64,000 nucleotides of DNA from Flavobacterium dauae (GCF_004151275.2 NZ_CP130821.1:2046001-2110000), one strand, 5' to 3'. Counted from the stretch's first letter, positions 37,000-46,509 are shown. Numbers and translations are program-made. The notes: generated from the sequence alone by a model not told the origin.

Positions 37000-39303
37000 T
37001 TAATAATTTATTGATAATCCTGCTCCAAATCCCATATCGCTGTCATAGTGTGCCCTGATTCCAATATGTCTTGTGATAATGTATCGCAGGTCTGCCATAT
37101 ATTCCAAATCGGTATTAACCATAAAGCCAGCTCTTAATCTTCTGGAAACGGGAATATCTTCCCGCATTAACGAAAGTCTAAAAATACCATCGTGATACAC
37201 TTCTGCTTGTACATTTACTAACATTGGCAAGGTGTACATTACTCCTAAACTAACGGCTGCCCGGTTGTCTTTTTTATTTACTTGTCCAAACAGGTTTTTC
37301 TCGTGCTCGTCCATTCCCATTTTACGGTAACGCCAGTCAAAACCAATAAAAGGCATTAGCCATTGCATTTTACCAATGTATCTGCCCAAATGGGTTTCTA
37401 CTTCATAGCCGTGCATATCGTTGTAGCCCAAACGCCATTCTGTACCCAAACTGTAGCGTGCGTTCATCAGCATTGCTTCGCCATCGATACCATTAGTTGC
37501 AAAATCGCTCTGCGCCATTAAATGCGGCATATTGCTTTCGCGTTGCAACATTTTATAGGCTTTTTCTTTGTTTGGCAAATAAGGATTTTGATAATCATCT
37601 ACCGTAAAAACCCGATTCATTCCTGCCATCATATGATAAAGAATATGGCAGTGAAAAAACCAATCACCTTCTTGGTTCGCCAAAAACTCTATGGTGTCGG
37701 TTTCCATTGGCATAATATCGATGATGTTTTTTAGCGGAGCATTATTGCCGTGTTCATTTAATACCCTGAAATCAAACCCGTGCAGGTGTATTGGATGCCG
37801 CATCATTGAGTTGTTGTAAATGGTAATCCGTAATATTTCGCCTTTTTTTACGGGTATTTTGTCGCTTTCTGAAAGTACCTGATTATCCATACTCCACACG
37901 TAGCGATTCATATTTCCTGTTAGGGTGAATTTAATTTCTTTAACCGGGGCATCAGCCGGAAGCGTAGTGTTATGGGGCGATTTAAGCATAGAATAATTCA
38001 GTGTTTTTATATCACCCAACGCATTGGCATTATAACGATTTGGTGCTTCGTCCATATTCATATCGTGGTTATGATGCTCGTGTTCCGAATGGTTTTCCTG
38101 CGTTTCCTTTTTACCTTTTTTCTTTTCTTCGCCTGTAATTTCAGGATACATCACTACATTCATATCCATTTGGTTTAAACTCATGCTCATTCCCATATCG
38201 TCCAAATCGCCATTCATTTTCATCATATCGTTCATCATCTTCATCCCTTCAAAATATTTCAAGCGGGGCATTTCGCCAACATATTGCCTGGTTCCGTTAC
38301 CTATGAAATAGCTTGCAGATTGGGTACGATCTTCGGTAGTTGCCATCAATTCAAAAGCTTTGTCGTTTTCGGGAATGGTAACAACTACATCATACGTTTC
38401 TGATACGGCAATAATCAGCCTGTCCACCTCAACAGGTTCTACATCGTTACCATCACTTGCAACAACGGTTATTTTTCCACCGGCATAACGAAGCCAAAAA
38501 TAAGACGATGCACCACCGTTTGATATGCGTAACCTTACTTTGTCACCTGCTTTCAAAGGTTGTCCGTCAATACTTTTTAAATCTGTTAAATGACTTCCAT
38601 TCATCAAAACCTTGTCATAATAAACATCGCTAACGTCCATTGCCATCATTCGTTTCCATTCATTTTTTAATTTTGTTTTAAAATTTCCACTTTGGATGGC
38701 TTCGGCGTAGCTTTGGGTTGCCCCCTTTTTTATAGCCGCCCAATCATTGGCATTTGCCAACATACGATGTATATTTTCTGGTTTCAGATTCGTCCATTCG
38801 CTTAGGATAATCGGAATTTCCGGCAAATCGTCAATTCCTTTTCTGAATGTTTTATCATCAGACCGTTTGTGCATTATAAAACTGCCATACATACCTATTT
38901 GCTCTTGCAAACCGGAATGTGAGTGATACCAGTGTGTTCCGTTTTGGATAATTGGAAATTGGTACGTAAAAGTTGTGCCCGGCTTAATAGGCATTTGGGT
39001 TAAAAAAGGTACGCCGTCTTCTTTATTGGGCAAAAACAAACCGTGCCAATGTAATGAAGTATCTTCTTTTAACTGGTTATGTACTACAATTTCTGCTATG
39101 TCGCCCTCTGTAAATTCAAGTGTTGGCATTGGTATTTGTCCGTTTACGGCAATAGCCCTTTTTTCTTTGCCCGCATAATTTACAATAGTATCTTTTACAT
39201 ATAAATCGTAATGCACTATTTTTTGTGCAAAAGAAGTTGACATTGCCATTAACAAAACCATTAACGTTAACAGCTTTTTACGAAAAATTTCTTGATTATC
39301 CAT
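37000..39303 (-). CDS. Multicopper oxidase with C-terminal CopB/PcoB-like outer membrane domain
   Basis: A 767-residue exported copper-resistance oxidase (signal peptide ending in STSFAQ). Copper ligands lie in HWHGLF (85-87), THWYHSHSG (124-129), HPIHLHGFDF and HCHILYHMMAG. A Met-rich stretch and a His-rich stretch (about residues 350-420; EHEHHNHDMNM) lie between the cupredoxin domains, as in CopA/PcoA. After the oxidase, about residues 610-767 look like outer-membrane beta strands (ETHLGRYIG, VQAEVYHDGIFRLSL, GIRAHYDSDMGFGAGLSI), resembling CopB/PcoB. The single chain would thus join two normally separate copper proteins. It is the last gene of the copper island. Confidence 0.9.
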   Translation of the reverse strand: MDNQEIFRKKLLTLMVLLMAMSTSFAQKIVHYDLYVKDTIVNYAGKEKRAIAVNGQIPMPTLEFTEGDIAEIVVHNQLKEDTSLHWHGLFLPNKEDGVPFLTQMPIKPGTTFTYQFPIIQNGTHWYHSHSGLQEQIGMYGSFIMHKRSDDKTFRKGIDDLPEIPIILSEWTNLKPENIHRMLANANDWAAIKKGATQSYAEAIQSGNFKTKLKNEWKRMMAMDVSDVYYDKVLMNGSHLTDLKSIDGQPLKAGDKVRLRISNGGASSYFWLRYAGGKITVVASDGNDVEPVEVDRLIIAVSETYDVVVTIPENDKAFELMATTEDRTQSASYFIGNGTRQYVGEMPRLKYFEGMKMMNDMMKMNGDLDDMGMSMSLNQMDMNVVMYPEITGEEKKKGKKETQENHSEHEHHNHDMNMDEAPNRYNANALGDIKTLNYSMLKSPHNTTLPADAPVKEIKFTLTGNMNRYVWSMDNQVLSESDKIPVKKGEILRITIYNNSMMRHPIHLHGFDFRVLNEHGNNAPLKNIIDIMPMETDTIEFLANQEGDWFFHCHILYHMMAGMNRVFTVDDYQNPYLPNKEKAYKMLQRESNMPHLMAQSDFATNGIDGEAMLMNARYSLGTEWRLGYNDMHGYEVETHLGRYIGKMQWLMPFIGFDWRYRKMGMDEHEKNLFGQVNKKDNRAAVSLGVMYTLPMLVNVQAEVYHDGIFRLSLMREDIPVSRRLRAGFMVNTDLEYMADLRYIITRHIGIRAHYDSDMGFGAGLSINY

Positions 39304-39346
39304 TTTAAAACAGTATTACGTACATTACTTATTGGTAATGAACTAA

Positions 39347-39787
39347 TTATTTTTTGGTTTCTGCAACTTTTCCACAGCTAAGCATAGATGAGCCGTAATA
39401 AGGGTTTTTAATATCTTTTTCTTTGCTTAACCAATATGCTTTTTTCATTGGACAGTATTGATAATAAACCGCCTGGTTTACTTTATTAGATGTTTTTACA
39501 AGCTTCCACATTTGGGTAGAAACTTCATTGAATGAATCTCTTTGTTTTTCGAGATTATTGGCTTTATTTAATTTTTCGATAGCTTTTAGCAATTCTTCCT
39601 TTTGTGCAAAAGCAGCTTCGTTTTTCACGGCTTCGTTTAAAGCTGCAATTGCAGTTCCTGCCGCTTTGCTATCGCTTTTTACCAATGCGTTTTTTACGCT
39701 GATGTACTTATCGAACAAATTGTTAGTGTTTTGGGAAAATGCCGATAAACCAAACAGCATAATTCCCATAAAGATTAATTTTTTCAT
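39347..39787 (-). CDS. DUF3347 domain-containing exported protein
   Basis: A 146-residue exported protein (signal peptide ending in SAFSQ) with the DUF3347 pattern: a helical region (DKYISVKNALVKSDSKAAG) and a C-terminal YQYCPMKKAYWLSKE...NPYYGSSMLSCGK motif. In Bacteroidota these domains accompany copper efflux proteins and the Cys/Met residues may bind copper. It lies 43 bases from the multicopper oxidase and 17 from the metal chaperone. Confidence 0.9.
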   Translation of the reverse strand: MKKLIFMGIMLFGLSAFSQNTNNLFDKYISVKNALVKSDSKAAGTAIAALNEAVKNEAAFAQKEELLKAIEKLNKANNLEKQRDSFNEVSTQMWKLVKTSNKVNQAVYYQYCPMKKAYWLSKEKDIKNPYYGSSMLSCGKVAETKK

Positions 39788-39804
39788 TGTTATATTTTTT
39801 TAAA

Positions 39805-40026
39805 TTAAACGTTTAAAGGTTCTATTTTGAAGCCTTTGCTTTTAACAATAGCAACTACTTCATCTTCTGTAATTCCTTTTGAGCTTACGGTAAGAATTTT
39901 ATCTGCTTTTTCTGTATCTACATTCCAATGGCAGATTCCTTCTGCATTATCTAAATCGGTCTGAACTTTTGATACACAACCTCCGCAATTAAGGTTTGTT
40001 TTAAATTGAAATTCTTTATTTTCCAT
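39805..40026 (-). CDS. Heavy-metal-associated (HMA) domain chaperone, CopZ-like
   Basis: A 73-residue single-domain HMA protein with the ferredoxin-like fold. The metal site is LNCGGCVSKV (CxxC with Gly-Gly between the Cys). It probably delivers Cu(I) to the CopA ATPase encoded just upstream (100 bases). No signal peptide, so cytoplasmic. Confidence 0.9.
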   Translation of the reverse strand: MENKEFQFKTNLNCGGCVSKVQTDLDNAEGICHWNVDTEKADKILTVSSKGITEDEVVAIVKSKGFKIEPLNV

Positions 40027-40126
40027 TGTTTTTAAAATTTAATTGTTAATTGATATTGTAAATTTCGGCACAATATTACTCGGTACTGTTATAAAATTTC
40101 TTTTTTAATTTGTGAGATTTACAGAT

Positions 40127-42559
40127 TTATCTCTTCCACTTTAACCTTAAACTATTACTTACCACGCTTACACTGCTTAACGCCATTGCGGCTCCGGCAA
40201 TCATTGGGTTTAATAAAAATCCGTTGATTGGGTACAGAATACCGGCAGCAATCGGGATACCGATTAGGTTGTAGATAAACGCCCAAAAAAGGTTTTGTTT
40301 AATGGTGGCTACGGTTTGTTTTGACAGTTTGATTGCTTGTGGAATTTTAGTCAAGTCTGATGAAATGATGGTCATTTTTGCCACATCCATTGCAATGTCT
40401 GAACCTTTACCCATTGCGATACTTACATCGGCTGTTGCCAACGCGGTACTGTCATTGATACCATCGCCCACCATTGCTACAACTTTACCTTGTGCTTGCA
40501 GTTCTTTCACAAAATCGGCTTTATGCTGTGGCAATACTTCGGCTTTATAATGTTTAATACCTGTTTGCTCTGCTATGGCTTTTGCTGTAGCTTCGTTATC
40601 GCCTGTAAGCATATACAAATCAATACCCATATTTTGCATTTCTTTGATTGCTTGTACTGATGTTTCTTTGATTTTATCGGAGATAGCAATTACAGAAAGT
40701 GCTTGTGTACTATTGGCAAACCAAATAACTGTTTTTGATTCTTTGCCCCATTCATCAACCTGTTGTTGTAATTGATCAGGAATTTTGATGTTGTTTTCTA
40801 TCAATAATTTTTTATTCCCTACAAAATAAGTTTCGTTATTGTAATTGGCTTTTGCTCCTTTGCCTGTGATGCTGTCGAAATTTTCAACTTCCAACTTTGC
40901 CAAAGTTCCAAACTTTGGCAAAGTTAAGTTATTAACAACCGCTTCGGCTAATGGATGTTCTGATTGTTTTTCGATACTTAAAAGAATGTCTTTTGCGGTA
41001 TCATCATTATTCAACCATTCAATTCCTGTAACCTGCGGTTTCCCTTCTGTAATTGTTCCTGTTTTGTCTAATATAATTGCATTAACTTTTTTGGCTAATT
41101 CAAGGCTTTCGGCATCTTTTATTAAAATACCTTTTTCGGCACCTTTACCAACACCTACCATAATTGCCGTAGGTGTAGCCAACCCCAACGCACACGGACA
41201 CGCAATAACCAACACGGTAACAGCTGCTAACAATCCCTGAACTACGCCGTTTTCTCCTCCTAAAACAAGCCATAAAATGAATGTCAAAACAGCAATTCCC
41301 ATCACCACAGGAACGAAAATCCCTGCGATTTTGTCCACTAATTTCTGAACAGGAGCTTTACTACCTTGTGCGTCCTGCACCATTCGGATAATTTGTGCAA
41401 GCATTGTTTCCTTTCCGACCTTAACGGCTTTAAACTGAAAGCTGCCTTTTTGGTTGATTGTACCTGCAAAAACTTTTTCGTTTTCTTTTTTCAGTACCGG
41501 TACAGGTTCGCCACTCAACATACTTTCATCAACATACGAATTGCCCGAAATGACCATTCCGTCCACGGCAATTTTTTCACCGGGCTTTACAAGGATGATA
41601 TCGCCTGTGCTCACATCTTCAATAGCGGTCTGTTTTTCTGTTCCATCTACCTGTATTACACTAACTGTTTTGGGTTGTAGTCCCATTAGTTTTTTTATGG
41701 CTGATGAAGTATTGCCTTTGGCTTTTTCTTCTAATAATTTACCCAACAAAATGAAAGCTATAATAACGGCGGCAGCTTCAAAATAAACGTGGGCGTGCAA
41801 ACCTCGCTGATGCCAAAAGTTGGCAAACAACATATTAAATACACTAAAAATGTATGCAATACCCGTACTTAATGCCACCAATGTATCCATATTTGCAGAA
41901 CGGTGTTGCGTTTGTTTCCACGCATTTATGAAAAAATCCCGCCCCAACCACAACACAACAGGGGTAGAAAATGCCCACATAATCAGGTTAGCATAAGGCA
42001 TATCCATAAAGAACATTCCTATTACCACAACGGGCAACGATAGTACAACTGCCCATAAGGTTTTATTCTTTAATTGTTTAAATTTCTTTTCGTGGATAGC
42101 TTCAAGGGTTTCTTGCTGTGTGGTTTCATTTTCTATCAATAAATCATAACCGACAGACTGAACCGCCTTTTGTAGCTTGGTAGCATTGGTGATATTTGGT
42201 AAATATTCAACGGTAAGATTGCCTGTTGCGAAGTTTACCGAAGAGCTTACAACGCCTTGTTGATATTTCACAATGCTTTCGGCACTGCTGGCACAAGAAG
42301 CACAGGTCATTCCTAAAACAGGAAAGGTATTTTTTACAGTAGAAACACCATACCCTAAATCTTTAATAGTTTTAACAGCTTCGCCTATTGCTTCGGTATT
42401 TTCTACCGTAATAGCTGCTCTGCGGTTGTTTAATTCTACTTTGTGGGTTTCTAATCCTTTAACTTGTGCTAATCCTTTTTCAACGATTAACGCACAGTGC
42501 TCGCTTTCAACATTTTCTAACGGAAGATAAATGATTTCTTTACTATTATTTGTTGCCAT
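40127..42559 (-). CDS. copA: Copper-translocating P-type ATPase
   Basis: An 810-residue P1B-type ATPase exporting Cu(I). It has two N-terminal HMA domains. The second has the metal motif GMTCASCA (Cys86, Cys89). The first keeps the fold but has only one Cys (ESEHCALI) and is probably unable to bind metal. The membrane motif CPC (about residue 454), the phosphorylation motif DKTGTITEGKP, TGDN and GDGINDSTAL are intact. It probably works with the small HMA protein and the multicopper oxidase downstream. Confidence 0.95.
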   Translation of the reverse strand: MATNNSKEIIYLPLENVESEHCALIVEKGLAQVKGLETHKVELNNRRAAITVENTEAIGEAVKTIKDLGYGVSTVKNTFPVLGMTCASCASSAESIVKYQQGVVSSSVNFATGNLTVEYLPNITNATKLQKAVQSVGYDLLIENETTQQETLEAIHEKKFKQLKNKTLWAVVLSLPVVVIGMFFMDMPYANLIMWAFSTPVVLWLGRDFFINAWKQTQHRSANMDTLVALSTGIAYIFSVFNMLFANFWHQRGLHAHVYFEAAAVIIAFILLGKLLEEKAKGNTSSAIKKLMGLQPKTVSVIQVDGTEKQTAIEDVSTGDIILVKPGEKIAVDGMVISGNSYVDESMLSGEPVPVLKKENEKVFAGTINQKGSFQFKAVKVGKETMLAQIIRMVQDAQGSKAPVQKLVDKIAGIFVPVVMGIAVLTFILWLVLGGENGVVQGLLAAVTVLVIACPCALGLATPTAIMVGVGKGAEKGILIKDAESLELAKKVNAIILDKTGTITEGKPQVTGIEWLNNDDTAKDILLSIEKQSEHPLAEAVVNNLTLPKFGTLAKLEVENFDSITGKGAKANYNNETYFVGNKKLLIENNIKIPDQLQQQVDEWGKESKTVIWFANSTQALSVIAISDKIKETSVQAIKEMQNMGIDLYMLTGDNEATAKAIAEQTGIKHYKAEVLPQHKADFVKELQAQGKVVAMVGDGINDSTALATADVSIAMGKGSDIAMDVAKMTIISSDLTKIPQAIKLSKQTVATIKQNLFWAFIYNLIGIPIAAGILYPINGFLLNPMIAGAAMALSSVSVVSNSLRLKWKR

Positions 42560-42746
42560 TTTGCGATTGTTTTAATTAACATTACAAAGTTGGCAATAAT
42601 AAAAGGGATAATTGTTGTGGAATTTTAGAAATAGTTTGTAAGATTTTGTGCTTTTTAAACCATTTAAGAAGTTAAGTTCTTAATATCATTCATCAAAAAA
42701 AGTCTTAAAATACTTACATAGTCTCCAAATAACTATTTCTGTTCAT

Positions 42747-44003
42747 TTAAAGCATTTTTTCTTTCTGTAGTTCTCTGAATTTATCTCTAAAAATAGCATA
42801 TTCGATGATTCTACCAATTATTTTTTGTAAATCAAGACTTTTCCAACTCAGCCACTTATTATTTTTGAAACTACCCAATTCTATCCAATATTTTCCCTTT
42901 TCATCAGTATAAAGCCACGATATATTACTCTTCTTTAGATACTCGAAAAACAGCACATTGTTTGCACTCCCCCTATTACCTATACTTGGAGCCCGATTAT
43001 GACGACAGTGCAAATAACCATTATCATCAACGGCAAAACATTTCTCTGTATCTAACTGCAATGCATTATGACTATCACGTTCATACGCCTTATATGTAGC
43101 TAAATTAACGATAAAACTAAGCTTTGTACCACCTTGTTTAAACCAAGGCATAAGCTGTAATCCAACACGATAATTTTCCTTTTTATACTTTATTTGTAAA
43201 CTACGCATTAGACTTGCATCATTCCAACCACTAGCATTGCCCATACGAATTGACTGTATCCCATAATCACGTATAATTTCAATATGAGTCCCCTCTATTT
43301 TACCTTCCCAAACATTTCGTTGTGTAACATTCAAGGCTCGATATAAATTAAGCACTGCCTTCTTCCACAAGATTGGCAGCTCTTGCATATCCGTTGTATC
43401 AAGTTGTTTAGCATGCTTACGTATAGGATTTTGTTCATAGATCTCATTCCATTTAAGATAACGGAGTGGATGGGGTTTTGGTGCTATTTTTCTGAATTTA
43501 CCCTTAAGTTCTTTTAAATTCAATGGAGTTGCAACCGGTTCCGACTGTTTCGTTTTTTCGTTAAAACAATATGTTTCGATTTCTAGTCCATTTGTAATTG
43601 AAATATATTTGGATATCAAAAAGTCATCGTAACGTTCTACTTGTTTTAATATGTCTGTTGAAAGAGGAATTCCCTCATGTTTACATTCAAAAATCCATAT
43701 AACATTATTATTTTTATCTCTAACCACAAGGTCAGCTCTTCCCTTTGCTTCTCCAACATGCTCTTCAATAGTTATATAGTCTTGATGAATACCTATTTTT
43801 TCATTAAGCCAACGAAACACTTTTTGCCTAACTTGTTCTTCTTTATTATTACTAAATCCTGTATTGTTTTTTAAGTTAAGAATTTGTTTATAATCATTTC
43901 GAATTACCTGCAAACGTTTAAAAGGTGCTGGGATCCTATGCATTTTATTTGAAAAAAAATGGTTAGTTATTTTTAATTGATACATATTACAGTTTACAGA
44001 CAT
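42747..44003 (-). CDS. HsdR N-terminal (PD-(D/E)XK) domain protein of unknown role
   Basis: A 418-residue cytoplasmic protein. Residues of about 45-150 match the type I restriction R-subunit N-terminal nuclease domain: VRQKVFRWLNEK, GRADLVVRDKNN (the Asp) and WIFECKHEG (the ExK). There is no helicase part, so it is not a full HsdR. The C-terminal 250 residues are not recognised; they contain several aromatic stretches and CRHNRAPSIGNRGSAN. The start is probably the ATG at 44003, or the one at 43985. It lies 21 bases after the AraC regulator stop, inside the copper island. A defensive or DNA-processing role is possible but unproven. Confidence 0.75.
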   Translation of the reverse strand: MSVNCNMYQLKITNHFFSNKMHRIPAPFKRLQVIRNDYKQILNLKNNTGFSNNKEEQVRQKVFRWLNEKIGIHQDYITIEEHVGEAKGRADLVVRDKNNNVIWIFECKHEGIPLSTDILKQVERYDDFLISKYISITNGLEIETYCFNEKTKQSEPVATPLNLKELKGKFRKIAPKPHPLRYLKWNEIYEQNPIRKHAKQLDTTDMQELPILWKKAVLNLYRALNVTQRNVWEGKIEGTHIEIIRDYGIQSIRMGNASGWNDASLMRSLQIKYKKENYRVGLQLMPWFKQGGTKLSFIVNLATYKAYERDSHNALQLDTEKCFAVDDNGYLHCRHNRAPSIGNRGSANNVLFFEYLKKSNISWLYTDEKGKYWIELGSFKNNKWLSWKSLDLQKIIGRIIEYAIFRDKFRELQKEKML

Positions 44004-44024
44004 CTTCAATTTGCTGTTAAAATT

Positions 44025-44588
44025 TCAAACCTCATCTAAAGGTTTTCTTTTTTCTTCACGGATTTGCTTGAAATGGCTTGGGGAAAATCCCGTTACTTTT
44101 TTAAATTGATTGCTTAGATAAGCCACACTTGAATAATTTAAACGAAAAGCAATTTCGCTTAAAGACAATTCATCATACACCAATAGCTCTTTTACTTTTT
44201 CTATTTTTTGGGCAATAATGTATTTTTCAATGGTTGTACCTTCAACTTCTGAAAAAAGGTTGGATAGATAATTATAATCGTGGTGTAGTTTATTGCTTAA
44301 TATATCTGAAAGATTGGTTTTACTATCGTTGTCTTGATGATGCACCAGATCAATAATTACATTTTTTATCTGTTCAATGACACGACTTTTTTTATCGTCA
44401 ATGATTTCAAAACCTAATTGATTTAATGTATTTGCTAATTGATTTCTTTTAATAGGAGTAAGCTCTTTTTTAAGCACAACCTCTCCCAGTTTCATGTGTT
44501 TTACATCTAAACCTAATTTATCCAATTCATTTTGCACCACCATAATACAACGGTTGCAAACCATGTTTTTAATAAAAAGTGTAGTCAT
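44025..44588 (-). CDS. HMA-AraC fusion transcriptional regulator
   Basis: A 187-residue protein in two parts. Residues 1-75 form an HMA-like fold with the metal motif MVCNRC. Residues of about 85-187 form an AraC-type helix-turn-helix (LSLSEIAFRLNYSSVAYLSNQFKKVTG, FSPSHFKQIR). This architecture occurs in heavy-metal operons of Bacteroidota, and a copper-sensing role here is inferred from the genes it precedes. It lies upstream of the HsdR_N-type gene and copA on the same strand. Confidence 0.88.
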   Translation of the reverse strand: MTTLFIKNMVCNRCIMVVQNELDKLGLDVKHMKLGEVVLKKELTPIKRNQLANTLNQLGFEIIDDKKSRVIEQIKNVIIDLVHHQDNDSKTNLSDILSNKLHHDYNYLSNLFSEVEGTTIEKYIIAQKIEKVKELLVYDELSLSEIAFRLNYSSVAYLSNQFKKVTGFSPSHFKQIREEKRKPLDEV

Positions 44589-44675
44589 AATTAATTCCGA
44601 CTCAAGATTACAAACAAAAATACAATTTAAGTTTAAACAAGCTTTCTGATAAATAATTAATTAGCGAATTTTTAT

Positions 44676-45524
44676 CTAAATTTTAAATACAAAATGTTCT
44701 TTTAAATGCTCAAATAATAAATCGGCAATTTGTTTTTTGTAAGATACAATACTTATTGCAACCAGATAATTGTTTTTGTAAAGAAAAAGCGTACGGTAGT
44801 GGTTTACATAATTGCCATCGGGCATAGAAAAGGTAACTTCGGTTGTTTTGGTTTCATTAAAATCAATGGTTCTTACAATGGCATTTTGTTTTTCTGCGTC
44901 GTTTTCAATTGTCTGTAGCTCTGCTTTTGCCTGTTCCTCGTCAATTTTTCTAAAAACCACATTGTAATATGCTGTTTCATCTTTTGCCTGTATCATAAAC
45001 TCTTCGGTTTGCAACTGTTGGTTTGTAGAGCTTTTGGCAAGGACACAATTACAGGTTAAATCAAAATATTCGGTATCTACCAATAAATTGTTCAACGAGT
45101 CTTTAAATTCGTTTCTCTGTTTCCGATTAGAAAAAACAGGTGGCTCCGGATCCTTTACTTTTATTTTTATAGGTAGTGTAAAAGCCGATCGTACATTTTT
45201 TCCTTCATGTATCGCAGGTTCCCAAGCAGGCATTTGTCCTAAAACCCGAACAGCTTCTTTCTGTATCCCTATTTTATCGTCTATAACCTGAATATCTGAA
45301 AAGCTGCCGTCTTTTTCAACAATGAATTTTAATCGAACATTAATTTCATAAACTCCTTTTGGTGCATCAGGCACTTTTAATTCTTTAATAAAATTCTCAT
45401 AAAAAGCTTGCAATCCTTCTTTTGGATATGCTTTTTGCTGAACAACGTTTTGAATGTTATCTTGTGCCACCACAGAAAAACTATGAACGAACAGCATAAA
45501 AAGTAAAGAAAGTATTTTTTTCAT
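44676..45524 (-). CDS. Exported two-domain protein with TonB C-terminal domain, paralogue 1
   Basis: A 282-residue exported protein. The signal peptide ends near SVVAQ. Residues of about 30-125 form a TonB C-terminal-like domain (KAYPKEGLQAFYENF, RLKFIVEKDGSFSDIQVIDD, FTLPIKIKV). Residues of about 130-282 form a second domain that I do not recognise; it contains FDLTCNCVLAKSS and ends in a helix before FVFKI. It has neither anchor nor Pro-rich region. It is a tandem paralogue of the next gene upstream, 35 bases apart. Confidence 0.75.
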   Translation of the reverse strand: MKKILSLLFMLFVHSFSVVAQDNIQNVVQQKAYPKEGLQAFYENFIKELKVPDAPKGVYEINVRLKFIVEKDGSFSDIQVIDDKIGIQKEAVRVLGQMPAWEPAIHEGKNVRSAFTLPIKIKVKDPEPPVFSNRKQRNEFKDSLNNLLVDTEYFDLTCNCVLAKSSTNQQLQTEEFMIQAKDETAYYNVVFRKIDEEQAKAELQTIENDAEKQNAIVRTIDFNETKTTEVTFSMPDGNYVNHYRTLFLYKNNYLVAISIVSYKKQIADLLFEHLKEHFVFKI

Positions 45525-45559
45525 AACAAAGAAACTTTAATTTTCAATAATATCAATTC

Positions 45560-46399
45560 CTATTTTTTTAATTTAAAATTCTCTAATAAATCTTCATAAG
45601 TTAAATTCATTACTTGTTTATTAAAGGAAATTACATTTAAGCCAATTAAATAATCGCCTTCAATAAAAAAAATGGTCCGGTAATAATACGTGTAACTATT
45701 GTCAGAAATATTGAGTTCAGTTTCTATAGCTTTCCGATTTTTATATTGAATTTCTTTGTAAGTTCCATTGTACATTTCTGGTTTTTCTTTAATAAAATCA
45801 ATATAATAACTTATATCTTTTGACACTGCTGATCCAATACCAATGGAGTAAAACGCATAATTATCTGGTGTTACAAAAGTAAATTCTTCTATTTCATAAA
45901 TTTTACCTGAAGAAGTTTTAGTAAGAACACAATTACAATTAAATTCAAAATTTTCGAGTTCTATTTTATTTGTTTTTAAAATCTTCTTGTAATTGGTAAT
46001 TTCTTCTTCTGTTTTAAAAAAATTTTCTTCTGATGATTTACTATGAAGCCTAATCGTGATTGGTAATGTGAACGACGCCCTTACAGGTTTACCTTCAAAA
46101 ACGGCTGCCTGCCAAAAAGGCATTTCATTAAAAACGCGTACCACATCATTTTGAAAATTAAAATCGTCATCAACTACTTCAATTTCGCTAAAACTCCCAT
46201 CACTTTCAACATTAAATTTTACTTTAAATTTTATTTCGGAAATAGATTTTGGAAAATCATCTGGCTTTTTATAATCGAATTTTTTAATAAATTCTTCCAT
46301 AAAGCTAGTCAATCCTTCTTTTGGATATGCTTTCGATGTTTGTGCTAAAGAAGAAAAGCTTATTAAAAAAGCAACAAGAAAGGGTAGTATTTTTTTCAT
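45560..46399 (-). CDS. Exported two-domain protein with TonB C-terminal domain, paralogue 2
   Basis: A 279-residue paralogue of the protein at 44676, with signal peptide ending in SSLAQ. It shares the KAYPKEGLTSF motif, the KFNVESDGSFSEIEVVDDD block, FTLPITIRL, and the second-domain motif FEFNCNCVLTKTSSG. Function is unknown. An outer-membrane or peptidoglycan contact is possible because TonB C-terminal domains bind such partners. Confidence 0.75.
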   Translation of the reverse strand: MKKILPFLVAFLISFSSLAQTSKAYPKEGLTSFMEEFIKKFDYKKPDDFPKSISEIKFKVKFNVESDGSFSEIEVVDDDFNFQNDVVRVFNEMPFWQAAVFEGKPVRASFTLPITIRLHSKSSEENFFKTEEEITNYKKILKTNKIELENFEFNCNCVLTKTSSGKIYEIEEFTFVTPDNYAFYSIGIGSAVSKDISYYIDFIKEKPEMYNGTYKEIQYKNRKAIETELNISDNSYTYYYRTIFFIEGDYLIGLNVISFNKQVMNLTYEDLLENFKLKK

Positions 46400-46455
46400 A
46401 TTTAATAATAGTTATTAAACACAAAACTATGCTTTTATTATGAAAGTGAAAAATG

Positions 46456-46496
46456 AAAAAACTTTGTCAAAATTTACAATCCGGACAAAGTTTTTG
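46456..46496 (-). terminator. Terminator-like hairpin
   Basis: AAAACTTTGTC pairs with GACAAAGTTTT around a 15-base loop. On the minus strand the T-run follows, after the gene at 46510. Confidence 0.65.
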
Positions 46497-46509
46497 TATT
46501 AAAAAATTA

